The notes beneath the pieces were generated by a model. The model saw only the letters and a list, made by a program, of their open reading frames with translations. It searched no databases and was not told the origin of the DNA. Of a stretch of 49,068 nucleotides of DNA, positions 1 to 8,818 are shown piece after piece; positions within the stretch are counted from its first letter, which is position 1; every line of letters begins with the position of its first letter. Origin of the DNA: Desulfobacteraceae bacterium (lineage in GTDB: Bacteria > Desulfobacterota > Desulfobacteria > Desulfobacterales > Desulfobacteraceae); assembly GCA_024227235.1 (NCBI GenBank), contig JAAEKY010000910.1, positions 1-49,068 on the forward strand, written 5' to 3'. The translations under genes were made by a program, and so were the position numbers.

Positions 1-1264
1 CAAAGGCTTTATGACATTAAACGCATCAAAAGGGAAAATATCATCTGCCAAATTTAAAACCCATGCATCTGATATTTCTGTTGAAATCCCGGTTCAATAT
101 CCAACCCCAAAAAAAGAACGAATAGGCAAGTACTCCATCCCAAGCATTTCCTATGATAAGCAATACCATTTGAGTGCAAAGGGCAAAATACGCCAAAGAA
201 AATTTTTGGAATTTCTTGTGGATGGAAGTGCTTCATTTAAGTCTCTTCCTGCAATGGAGCCCATATATAATTTAGTGGTTGGATTTAAAAACGGGGCCTA
301 TGCAAATGTTGATTTTGAAACAAATTCATTTAATGTAACACATGATGATATACAAAAATTAACCCCACAAAATTTGCAAACCGCACAGATTGATATAACC
401 GCCTCTGCCAAAGGCAATGCTGAATTTATAAATCATCAATTAAAAACTAAGATGCATGTAAATGTAAATAATGGTAACGTTCATATACCAGATATGAACT
501 TTACCGCATCGGGTATCAACACAGCTATTGCTTTAAATGATCTGCTTGTTGCAGAAAGTATCCCAGGACAAATATTAACCATTGATTCAATTGAAGTAAA
601 CAAAATCAAGATAGATGATGCAAAGGTTCGATTCAGCATTGAAGATGCCAAATCCTTGTTAATTGAAAATATTCAGGCCAAATGGTGTGGTGGCCACGTC
701 TCAACTGAGTCTATAAGACTTTCCATGGATAAGAAAGATTATGCATTATCCCTTTATTGTGATCGGCTCGAAATGGCGCAGCTAATGGAGCAAATGGAAA
801 TATTAAAATCAAAAGGAACCGGCACATTAAATGGCAGGCTTCCAATATCTTACTCAGACGGGGATATTTCATTTAACAATGGATTTTTATTTTCAACGTC
901 CGGCAGTGGCGGAAAAATTAAAATTGAAGATACCTCTAAAATTATCGCAAGCGCAGGGATTCCTATGAATGATCCCGCATTTGTTCAAATTGATTTGGCC
1001 CAGGAAGCATTGAAAGATTTTGATTATAAATGGGCAAAGTTAATATTTAATACATTTGAAGATGAACTTACCTTAAATATATCAATAAATGGGAAGCCTA
1101 CTAAAAATTTACCATTTGAACCGCTGGCCAGTGGTGGATTTGTCAGAGTTGATGAATCAAGTCCTGGATCTGTATTAGAAGGACTTCAACTTGATGTAAA
1201 TTTAAATCTTCCCTTTAAGGAAATGATGAAATTTGGTAATAAATTAAAATCAATATTTAATTAA
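1..1264 (+). CDS. ydbH: YdbH-like AsmA-family inter-membrane transport protein, C-terminal part
   Basis: The frame is open from the first bases of the window through to the TAA at 1262-1264, so the true start lies upstream and about 420 C-terminal residues are seen. The protein is rich in short beta strands with few cysteines, ending in a section (GGFVRVDESSPGS, then LQLDVNLNLPF) typical of the C-terminal 'dicarboxylate transport' domain of YdbH. YdbH proteins are AsmA-like bridges thought to carry phospholipid between inner and outer membrane. The identification rests mainly on context: the next two genes look like YnbE (lipoprotein) and YdbL, the usual partners. The methionine at 11 is probably internal, because the reading frame continues upstream of it and no ribosome site precedes it. 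Confidence 0.72.
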   Translation, partial: KGFMTLNASKGKISSAKFKTHASDISVEIPVQYPTPKKERIGKYSIPSISYDKQYHLSAKGKIRQRKFLEFLVDGSASFKSLPAMEPIYNLVVGFKNGAYANVDFETNSFNVTHDDIQKLTPQNLQTAQIDITASAKGNAEFINHQLKTKMHVNVNNGNVHIPDMNFTASGINTAIALNDLLVAESIPGQILTIDSIEVNKIKIDDAKVRFSIEDAKSLLIENIQAKWCGGHVSTESIRLSMDKKDYALSLYCDRLEMAQLMEQMEILKSKGTGTLNGRLPISYSDGDISFNNGFLFSTSGSGGKIKIEDTSKIIASAGIPMNDPAFVQIDLAQEALKDFDYKWAKLIFNTFEDELTLNISINGKPTKNLPFEPLASGGFVRVDESSPGSVLEGLQLDVNLNLPFKEMMKFGNKLKSIFN

Positions 1265-1278
1265 ATAAAGGAGAGCGT

Positions 1279-1491
1279 ATGACCCGAAAATTAATTTTCA
1301 TCGCATTGTTCCTTAGTATCTTTATTCTTGCAGGTTGCAATACAAGCCATGAGATCGAGGTTAAACCTGTAGAAACTAAACACACAATAGAACCTATCCA
1401 CATTACCATTGATATCAATGTCAGAGTTGAAAAAGCCCTTGATGACTTTTTTGACGACCTTGAGGCTGAAGAAGATAAAATTAAAAAATAA
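1279..1491 (+). CDS. ynbE: YnbE-like small outer-membrane lipoprotein
   Basis: A 70-residue protein with a clear lipoprotein signal: a basic start, a hydrophobic run, and the lipobox LAGC with the modified cysteine near residue 20. The mature part is short and acidic (PIHITIDINVRVEKALDDFF). This matches the YnbE family, which caps the outer-membrane end of the YdbH bridge by strand stacking. It starts 14 bases after ydbH, behind an AAAGGAG ribosome site, and is followed 10 bases later by ydbL. The three clearly form one transcription unit. Confidence 0.75.
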   Translation: MTRKLIFIALFLSIFILAGCNTSHEIEVKPVETKHTIEPIHITIDINVRVEKALDDFFDDLEAEEDKIKK

Positions 1492-1501
1492 AGGAGGAAC
1501 T

Positions 1502-1870
1502 ATGAATATGCATAAAAGCTTAAAAATATATATCTTGATTGTTGTTTGTGTTTTATTTTCTTTTCAAATTGCTTCGGCTGGAATTAAAGAACGTATGAAA
1601 GAAAGGCTTCCTGCAATTGCAGGGTTAAAGGCAAAAGGTGTCATCGGAGAGAACAATAAAGGATATCTTGGATTTGTTTCAGGTGTTAAAGAACAAGAAG
1701 GCCTTATTGCTGCCGAAAACAAAGATAGAAATGCGATTTACAACTATATTGCAAAGCAACAAAAAACAACTGTGAATGTTGTGGAAGTGAATCAGGCCAA
1801 AAGAAAAGCTGCAAAGGCCAAACCAGGCGAGTTCTTCCAGAACCCAGATGGGGCATGGCAAAAAAAATAA
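1502..1870 (+). CDS. ydbL: YdbL family (DUF1318) periplasmic protein
   Basis: A 122-residue exported protein. The start at 1502 is chosen over the longer open frame from 1409 because AAAGGAGG ends a few bases before it and a signal peptide begins there (basic MNMHKS, hydrophobic core, cleavage near ASA-G). The mature region has ERMKERLPAIAGLKAKGVIGENNKGYLG, split here as the family hallmarks 'RLPAI..LKA.G.IGE...G' and a later 'R..IY..IA' helix. YdbL is the periplasmic partner of YdbH and YnbE, proposed to act as a chaperone of the bridge. A hairpin follows the gene and probably ends the operon. Confidence 0.78.
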   Translation: MNMHKSLKIYILIVVCVLFSFQIASAGIKERMKERLPAIAGLKAKGVIGENNKGYLGFVSGVKEQEGLIAAENKDRNAIYNYIAKQQKTTVNVVEVNQAKRKAAKAKPGEFFQNPDGAWQKK

Positions 1871-1881
1871 ACGACTATACG

Positions 1882-1928
1882 TTCTTCCATTCAGACCTAA
1901 GATTTTTTATCCGGTCTGGGTGGAAGAA
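1882..1928 (+). terminator. Hairpin downstream of ydbL
   Basis: Arms at 1882-1897 and 1913-1928 pair over 14 of 16 positions, with a 15-base T-rich loop. There is no T run after the hairpin on the plus strand, so it may be a rho-assisted end or a transcript-stabilising 3' hairpin rather than a classical terminator. Confidence 0.5.
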
Positions 1929-2657
1929 ACAATATTAGATGTTTGCCATAAAAAATTAAAATCCCCCCCACCGCCAACATGTGGCAACTCGGAATAGATC
2001 TTGTCCGGGCGCGATTTAATGGCCAATTCCCAGCTCTAATTATATGTTACGAAGATGATATCTGGACTTTGATTATACCTTACCGGGCTCAGAATAATTC
2101 AGGCCGGGCTCGGATTATACATTAATAAGATATTGAATTACCATTACCAACAACAAAAGAAGTCAACGTCCCTTTATTAAATAGCTTTTGGTGTTTGATA
2201 GACAAAGTAAAAAAACAACTATACCGATATCAATCAAAACAGATTTTTGTCTCAATTTAAAGCCATTGCAAGAATTTTCCAATAATTGACAACAGCGGTG
2301 TAAATCTTTTGAAACTGTTTGCAAAGTCGCTTGAATAAACCGGCTGCATGCAACGTTGAGATATTTAAATCAATAGGTAAAAATTTAATATTAAATTCTA
2401 TTGACAACACCTGAGTAAGCTGATTTATACTTATTATATACTGTTATTAATGGTTTAAGGGTTTTAGAAAAATTATTATATTTATAGGAATATATACAAA
2501 TTTGGAATAATGATTTACACCTTAGGTTAAAATTGCCGCTTTAATTAAAACCTGAATTTACTCTCACTCTAGACCGAAATTATTTACAACTTTGTTAAAA
2601 ATTTGCACTATGCACTAAATTAAGACAAATATTTTAATCCATGATTTGGAGGTAAAA
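1929..2657. other. Long non-coding region before the giant-protein operon
   Basis: About 730 bases with no convincing gene on either strand. The sequence is strongly AT-rich apart from a GC-richer patch at about 1970-2110, which contains two near copies of CCGGGCTC (around 2086 and 2104). A promoter candidate at 2401-2430 would leave an untranslated leader of about 220 bases before the ATG at 2658. I looked for a c-di-GMP aptamer and other known riboswitches in the leader and did not find one. Confidence 0.5.
2401..2430 (+). promoter_or_regulatory. Sigma-70-like promoter candidate for the giant-protein operon
   Basis: TTGACA at 2401-2406 is followed after 17 or 18 bases by TTTATA/TTATAC (2424-2430), close to the -35/-10 consensus. 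It is the best promoter match by eye in the region, but such matches are easy to find in AT-rich DNA. Confidence 0.4.
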
Positions 2658-5600
2658 ATGGTCCGATCCCCCTTTATTCGGAACCTTGTTTTTCTGACAG
2701 GCCTTATCTGGCTTTTTGCTTTACCATCAATATCCTTTGCTGATGATTATTATGTCCCCTCAGTTTCGGCACCGACTTCACTTGTTTTCCATGATCAGGA
2801 TCCAAGCCCTGCCATAGATATTGATTATTCACTCAGATACTATTATGGTGATTTGCCTGACTGCAACTTAACATATGTTAGCGTTAGAATTGTGCTTTTC
2901 GAAGAAACAGGTATATTTGACGATGAAATCCATTCAAAGACCTTTACCATACCGATGAAAGCATTCGAAACGCTCATGTCTCCCCGTAGTACGAGAGAAT
3001 ATACAGGGACGTACAGATTCCCTTTGCACAACAATGGAACACATTTTGATCTCAATGACGGGGAGTATTATTTCAGTGTATTTGTGGACTACGGTAATGC
3101 GTGCGCAAATGAAACTTCTGAAAAAAATAACAGCAATGACTCCTCATTAATAGATTTCAGGATATCAACAACTGATTATTCAATCACATCAGTTTCAACA
3201 TCAGGACCGTATGCCCATGTAAAAGGTCGCAGCAACCCAACTATTGCTGTAAATTTTTATATCAACTATGTTGATCCACGGGATCCCCCTGTTTATATTT
3301 TATGCGGATATTTTGATATCCCTGTAAAGATTGAGTTATTTAAAACAGGAGAATCTGAACCTATAAGCAGCCAGATCACTATCGGACTGACCTGTGGCAA
3401 CACCTATTATTTTCCATTATATGATGAAGGGGGTAACTTTGAACTGACCAACTCTTCATACTATTTCAAAGTTACCATTGATCCTGATGATACGGTTATT
3501 GAACAGGATGAAACAAACAATGATATGAATTCATCAAATTTTTATTATTCAATTTTATCAGGTGATCTCTATTTTGGAAATAGCATAACAGTCACCATTG
3601 ATCCTGAATCTGATATTGGGAAAATTTATTGCTGGGATCCTGATAGTTCAATGTTTCGTATCTGCTATAACATTACCGGAACAGGTTCATGGACCAACTC
3701 CTGGGGAACATATCCCATCACTTTCACCAGCACATCATCTTATTTTAGAAGTGATAACCCTGATGGGTATTCCATAGATCTTGATTCCATACAAAGTGTA
3801 GATGTCGGTTCAGGCACCATGCATGGCGCTTCAAATGGATTAAATATTCAGATTGATGGTGTAACTCTTGATCCTGCATCTGGATCTGATCCTGCCGGAA
3901 TGAATTATACTGGTGGCTCCATTAATCTGCCGGAAGATGTAACAATGCATGTGGAACGTTCCGGGGACAATAAGATAAGTCCTCATGGAGAATCTGTCAT
4001 TCTCTTTTCATCAGGCAATACAGTGTATGATCCCACAGGCATCTATTTTAATACCCTTTCTTTGCCTTATCCTGTCTATTTCCACTCCTATGGAATGCCT
4101 GTTTATCTGAAAACATTCAATGCAGGGTTAAATTTTAACGGCTCATCAAATGGTATAGCCCTTGATGCATCAAACAGCGAACCTGTATATGTACATCACC
4201 CTGCAACAGCAGCCATTTCCCCAAATGACTTTAGAAGGTATCGAGGATTTCCCTCCAATGATATTGCCTTTGCCAAGGGCGGTGCTGCACTGAGTACTTG
4301 CCATATTAATGGAAACGGTCTTTTTGCAGAGCTGGAATTTCAAAAATCAGTAAGTTGCAGTACCCCCTTTTATATGGTGTTACCCCAGATCCATTTTCCA
4401 AGGGGAGGATTATGCTGGGATACGTTTAAAACCAATATTGAAGCTGGCCAACTCCATCCATTTGAACATAATAGCATGACTTATTTTATGAAGTTTAAGG
4501 GCGAATGTCCTGACGGTAACTGCGGTGATACACTTGAAACTACATATTATGAAATAACGCCTGTATCAAATTTTGTTTCCACCACAGATGGAAGCTTTGG
4601 CGGCATTTTTAGCAAAACAGATATTACAGACCTGACCCGCTGGGGCAAACTTGATGGAACAAGCGGAATCTATACCTATGAAAAAGATGATACCGGTCAC
4701 ACAGGCGGTCTTTATATCCCGGGTTTTATTGCCACTGATACTCAAGCTTCTTCAGGATCTCCAGGAAAATATTCAGTCTCTCAGTTTCTTTTTGGTTCAA
4801 GGACATTTATTAACGAAGCCCGGCTGGGTTCAATAAATTATCTTAATGATCCTGGAAACTCTACGGCTAAAAATGGAAACGAGTATTTTGCCGGCATCAA
4901 CATGGGACCCCAATTGCTTGAAACAGATGGTGGTGTCGAACCAGGGCTTTCTGACGCCATTGCCGATACTGATTTAATCATCCTTTTTAATGGGAATTCC
5001 AGCCAGTACAATTTCAGTGTAACCGATTATACCAAATATGTGATGCGCCCCGGAGGTATTACCGGTGTATTTAATACTGATTTTGCCGGCGGCATTGAAA
5101 TTTATAAATATAAACTTGAGTTAATACGCTTTGCCTTCCGTCAGGTCATGAATGAAATGGATGATGAAACCTTTATTGACGGAAGTCTTGATCTGCCATT
5201 TCCTGCAAAGCTTCATGTAGCATTTACAAATCTTGATATCACCTGTACCGGTGATTTTGCCGATGGTGAAATAGAGACAGAAGCGTGTGACGACATTGAT
5301 AATGATTCAGATGGCGTAATAGATGAAGGATGCGGCGAAGCTTTATCCTATTGGAATATTCCAGTATCCTATCTTGGCATGGCATTTAAAGATCAGGGTG
5401 GCGCAGGAATATGTCCTGATCCAAACAATAGAAAACTATATCTTGATACGCTGAACCAGGTAAACGGAGTAAACGGAAAAATCACCCTGGGCGCTTTCTG
5501 GAACCCTGACGGCACGCCTGAAGATGAAATCATGACAGGGGCTGCCCAGATGTGGACAGATTCACCAAGTGATGATGTTAAAAAAGGGTTTGCCATGGTT

Positions 5601-8600
5601 CTGAAGAAAGGATATCTTAATCATAAAACATCATATCCTTCAAGCCCATCAGATGGGTTTACAAACCTTATAGCAAATCTGGATATACCACTGTTTTACG
5701 ATCTTGCCGTACATGGTCATTATGCCAATAAATCCACAGATCCGGAAGATGACTCTTTTGAGATCTATCTGTCTGAAGATAAATCTGATACAGACACTGA
5801 TTTTGACGGAGTACCAACAGGCTATGCATCTGTTTCAGAATACAGGGGATTCCTTGGCAATGGAGATGAAACTCTCTCTCCTGATCCAAGACCCCATGCA
5901 AAATACAATTGGCCAAGTTCTGAAATCATCAAGCTTGATTATCCGCTTTTATATAACAAGGCCGTTGACACAACACCGCCTAAGTTTTCAGGTGTAAAGC
6001 AGGATACTGATCTTCCTGAAGGGGACGATCCTGTAATTAATGTTTATTCAGTACCTGACTATGTAAAACCTGATAGAACAAAACTCTCTTTTGGTATTTC
6101 AGCCGATGTTGCCGCACTTTCTGATTTCAGTTTAGATCTTAGTTCTCTAACTGGCAATCTTGATGATTTTCTTTTAAATCAGCTTGGGATAGGTGATATC
6201 GCAGGAGACAGCCTTGAAGGACTGCTTGAAGAGTTGGGGATTTCCACAGACTTAATGCATGATGTTACAGGCGGAAATATTACGTCTCTTATCGGCAGTG
6301 CCATGAATACAGTTTTAGATCCCCTCACAGAAAATGGCCAGCCTTTTGATATTCTTGCAGATCTTTTAAGCCAGATACACAATGCGCCTTCCCTTGTTAC
6401 AAGCCAGGTACAGGGCCTTGTTACTTCTGCCAGGGATGAAGTTGAAGATCGCCTTGCAGCAGGGCTGACAACATCATTGTCACAACTTTATAATAGTGAA
6501 CTTGTCGCTTTGATGGTATACAGCCAGGCTTCTATTGATGAAGCGCTTAGCAATGGCAACCTTGCGCCTTTTTCAGGAGACCTTGAAGCTTTGCGCCAGG
6601 CGCAGGCTTCATTAAAAACCAGTATATCAAATCTCAAAAATATCTTAGAGCAGGCCGGTTTAGCTCTTGGCAATGCAAAAAGTGCAGTTGAGCAGGTCAA
6701 GACAAACACTGTGGGACCCGGTGGTGTAATTTCACAGGTTTCAGGTGCCATCTCAAATATCAATTCTGTTATTGGAACATTAAGTGCATATACCAGTTCA
6801 GATACTTCTGTTAATCCTTTGTTTGATCCCCTTGAAACTGCCCAGGGTTATCTTAATGATGCTAAAACAGCAATTGAGGACCTTAATATCTCTGCTATTG
6901 CCGATGCTTTGGAGCAGGCAGCTGCCCTTTCCGGAGGTTCAATAGACACCGCATTCTTAAATGATGTTGAGAAATTTTTTGATGACAGGGTAGATGAGCT
7001 TGATACCCTCATGAATGAGGCTGAAACCAGATTTCAGGATCTTTTTGCCAATGCCGGCCTGGGTGGCCTTTTTACGGATGCAAACTCAAGACTGACCATG
7101 ATTCAAACGCATGTAACTTCTCTTGAAACCATATTAAACAATGTTTTTAAAAGAGTGCTTGAAGATCTGGATAATGACGGTACAGATGATGGAGGATATA
7201 TAGGTATAATCGAAAATAGTCTTGATACTATTGTAAGCAGTCTTGAAACCCTGGAAGATACATTTACTGATTTAAATGGGTCGTCCATTGTATCAGGAAC
7301 AACCTGGAATGATCTTGCAAATGCGGGGAAAGCAAACCTTGACACTATGGCACAGGGCGTTGTAACAGCCCTGACTTCTTCCGGTGGTGAAATCGGTTCC
7401 TATGCTGCAACCATTGACACAAGCTCGAATGCGTTTACTAATATGTTTGTCTCAAGCATCATGGGGCTGATTGATGCCCCTGTAAATGTAGCAATGGGAG
7501 AGCTGAATACAATACTTGATCAGGCTTTTGAAGAGAGCATCGGCGGTTTTCTTCCCGATCCTGATGCAGATGATATAAAAGAGATGATTGTCAGTGCTAT
7601 TTTAAACTCGGATCAAATCCAGAGTGTAAACAATAGTTTTTTCCAGGAGTTTGGATTTATCTCTGACTATATTGATAATCTTACAGGAGAGCTCACAAGC
7701 CAGATTAACCGAATGATAACCGAGGCTGTTGCAGCAGTGTCAGAAGGCCTGAACAGTCAGATGGAAAATATTACAAGCCAGATCGGCGGCAGCGGTGATG
7801 GCCTTGACGCTGCAAAAATAGATGGTTATGCCATAGTTTCTCAAGAAGAGGTAGAAAGATTCCATCTTGAAGCAGAATTTGAATTCAGTGGTGACCCTGA
7901 TCCAACTGTTTACTGGGCAGCCCTTGATGTTACATCCTGGAATGCAGAAAACGGTAAAGCAAGCGGATGTTCCATGGATGGAACAGGTCTTGTGGATGTG
8001 GCAATATCCACCCGTGATATCACAGCAGATATGCTTGGATGCTCACTTGGAATAAAGGAGGCATTACTTGGCTTCACCCTTGCAGGTCCTGTTCCCATTG
8101 GAGTTTTCGGCTATGTTTATACTTCAGGAGAACTTGATTTTGAAGCTGTTACCCTCTCTGATATGGGGCTTGAAGCAGGTGTGGGAGCAATTGAAAATTA
8201 TCTTGGTGCAAAGGCCACAGGACAGTTTGACAGCTATACAATATCAGCAGCATTTTATTTTGGAAAAAGCTGTGATTACACTGTCTTAAAGCGCCTTGAT
8301 CCTGAAGTAGCTGAATTTCTCGGAGACAGAGACGGCCTTACAGGTGTCTATATAAGGGGCAGCGCTGAAGTGCCCATATTTGATTATGGTTGCTTTTTCA
8401 GGGTCGGTGTGGGGTGTGATATAGGTGCCTGGTATTTTGCAGATCCTCCCCCAACCTTTGGTGGACTTCTTGGAGGCTCAGCCTATGGACAAGTTGCCTG
8501 TATTGCAGCCCTTAAAGGTAAAATTACACTTATTGGTGCAAAAATTGGCGAAGCTTACAATTTTCAAGGAAGCGGTTGGGGAGCAGGAGGCGTTGGCTTC

Positions 8601-8750
8601 TGTGAACCTTCAGACTGGAGTTCAAAATCCAAAAGTCGGTCAGACAGCTGGTGTTTAACAGGTGATGCCTCATTCAAGGCAACATATAAAATGGGTGTGC
8701 CCACAGGTGACTGGTCCATTGAAGGACCGGATGTGGACTGCTGTTTTTAA
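2658..8750 (+). CDS. Giant secreted protein (2030 aa) with CARDB-like repeats, MopE-like motif and long helical region
   Basis: The ATG at 2658 is chosen because GGAGGT sits 4 bases before it; the in-frame TTG at 2646 lies upstream of that site. Residues 1-27 form a Sec signal peptide (cleavage near SFA-DD). Two tandem CARDB/immunoglobulin-like units follow (about 30-165 and 170-295), each ending in the typical pattern of a strand plus 'ETSEKNNSND' or 'EQDETNNDMN'. Near residue 878 is CDDIDNDSDGVIDEGC, a calcium-loop-like sequence of the MopE metal-binding type, flanked by cysteines. About 1150-1730 is almost all helical and rich in L, S, N and D, without cysteine. The last 300 residues are beta-rich with several cysteines. 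No enzyme motif or membrane anchor was seen. It is likely a secreted or surface structural protein. Function is unknown, but it is first of three adjacent giant exported genes. Confidence 0.8.
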   Translation: MVRSPFIRNLVFLTGLIWLFALPSISFADDYYVPSVSAPTSLVFHDQDPSPAIDIDYSLRYYYGDLPDCNLTYVSVRIVLFEETGIFDDEIHSKTFTIPMKAFETLMSPRSTREYTGTYRFPLHNNGTHFDLNDGEYYFSVFVDYGNACANETSEKNNSNDSSLIDFRISTTDYSITSVSTSGPYAHVKGRSNPTIAVNFYINYVDPRDPPVYILCGYFDIPVKIELFKTGESEPISSQITIGLTCGNTYYFPLYDEGGNFELTNSSYYFKVTIDPDDTVIEQDETNNDMNSSNFYYSILSGDLYFGNSITVTIDPESDIGKIYCWDPDSSMFRICYNITGTGSWTNSWGTYPITFTSTSSYFRSDNPDGYSIDLDSIQSVDVGSGTMHGASNGLNIQIDGVTLDPASGSDPAGMNYTGGSINLPEDVTMHVERSGDNKISPHGESVILFSSGNTVYDPTGIYFNTLSLPYPVYFHSYGMPVYLKTFNAGLNFNGSSNGIALDASNSEPVYVHHPATAAISPNDFRRYRGFPSNDIAFAKGGAALSTCHINGNGLFAELEFQKSVSCSTPFYMVLPQIHFPRGGLCWDTFKTNIEAGQLHPFEHNSMTYFMKFKGECPDGNCGDTLETTYYEITPVSNFVSTTDGSFGGIFSKTDITDLTRWGKLDGTSGIYTYEKDDTGHTGGLYIPGFIATDTQASSGSPGKYSVSQFLFGSRTFINEARLGSINYLNDPGNSTAKNGNEYFAGINMGPQLLETDGGVEPGLSDAIADTDLIILFNGNSSQYNFSVTDYTKYVMRPGGITGVFNTDFAGGIEIYKYKLELIRFAFRQVMNEMDDETFIDGSLDLPFPAKLHVAFTNLDITCTGDFADGEIETEACDDIDNDSDGVIDEGCGEALSYWNIPVSYLGMAFKDQGGAGICPDPNNRKLYLDTLNQVNGVNGKITLGAFWNPDGTPEDEIMTGAAQMWTDSPSDDVKKGFAMVLKKGYLNHKTSYPSSPSDGFTNLIANLDIPLFYDLAVHGHYANKSTDPEDDSFEIYLSEDKSDTDTDFDGVPTGYASVSEYRGFLGNGDETLSPDPRPHAKYNWPSSEIIKLDYPLLYNKAVDTTPPKFSGVKQDTDLPEGDDPVINVYSVPDYVKPDRTKLSFGISADVAALSDFSLDLSSLTGNLDDFLLNQLGIGDIAGDSLEGLLEELGISTDLMHDVTGGNITSLIGSAMNTVLDPLTENGQPFDILADLLSQIHNAPSLVTSQVQGLVTSARDEVEDRLAAGLTTSLSQLYNSELVALMVYSQASIDEALSNGNLAPFSGDLEALRQAQASLKTSISNLKNILEQAGLALGNAKSAVEQVKTNTVGPGGVISQVSGAISNINSVIGTLSAYTSSDTSVNPLFDPLETAQGYLNDAKTAIEDLNISAIADALEQAAALSGGSIDTAFLNDVEKFFDDRVDELDTLMNEAETRFQDLFANAGLGGLFTDANSRLTMIQTHVTSLETILNNVFKRVLEDLDNDGTDDGGYIGIIENSLDTIVSSLETLEDTFTDLNGSSIVSGTTWNDLANAGKANLDTMAQGVVTALTSSGGEIGSYAATIDTSSNAFTNMFVSSIMGLIDAPVNVAMGELNTILDQAFEESIGGFLPDPDADDIKEMIVSAILNSDQIQSVNNSFFQEFGFISDYIDNLTGELTSQINRMITEAVAAVSEGLNSQMENITSQIGGSGDGLDAAKIDGYAIVSQEEVERFHLEAEFEFSGDPDPTVYWAALDVTSWNAENGKASGCSMDGTGLVDVAISTRDITADMLGCSLGIKEALLGFTLAGPVPIGVFGYVYTSGELDFEAVTLSDMGLEAGVGAIENYLGAKATGQFDSYTISAAFYFGKSCDYTVLKRLDPEVAEFLGDRDGLTGVYIRGSAEVPIFDYGCFFRVGVGCDIGAWYFADPPPTFGGLLGGSAYGQVACIAALKGKITLIGAKIGEAYNFQGSGWGAGGVGFCEPSDWSSKSKSRSDSWCLTGDASFKATYKMGVPTGDWSIEGPDVDCCF

Positions 8751-8818
8751 AAACATAATATTGAATAATTAAATTTGAGAATTTAAAACTAAATAATTAA
8801 AATGTCAGGAGCTGGAGA

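Noticed and set aside
1409..1501. Longer ydbL start
   Set aside because: The upstream part overlaps ynbE in another frame and hides the signal peptide; the ribosome site points to 1502.
2281..2350. Possible second c-di-GMP riboswitch before the giant genes
   Set aside because: GCAAAG and CCGGCTGC-like pieces occur, but the order, spacing and closing helix of GEMM-I are missing.
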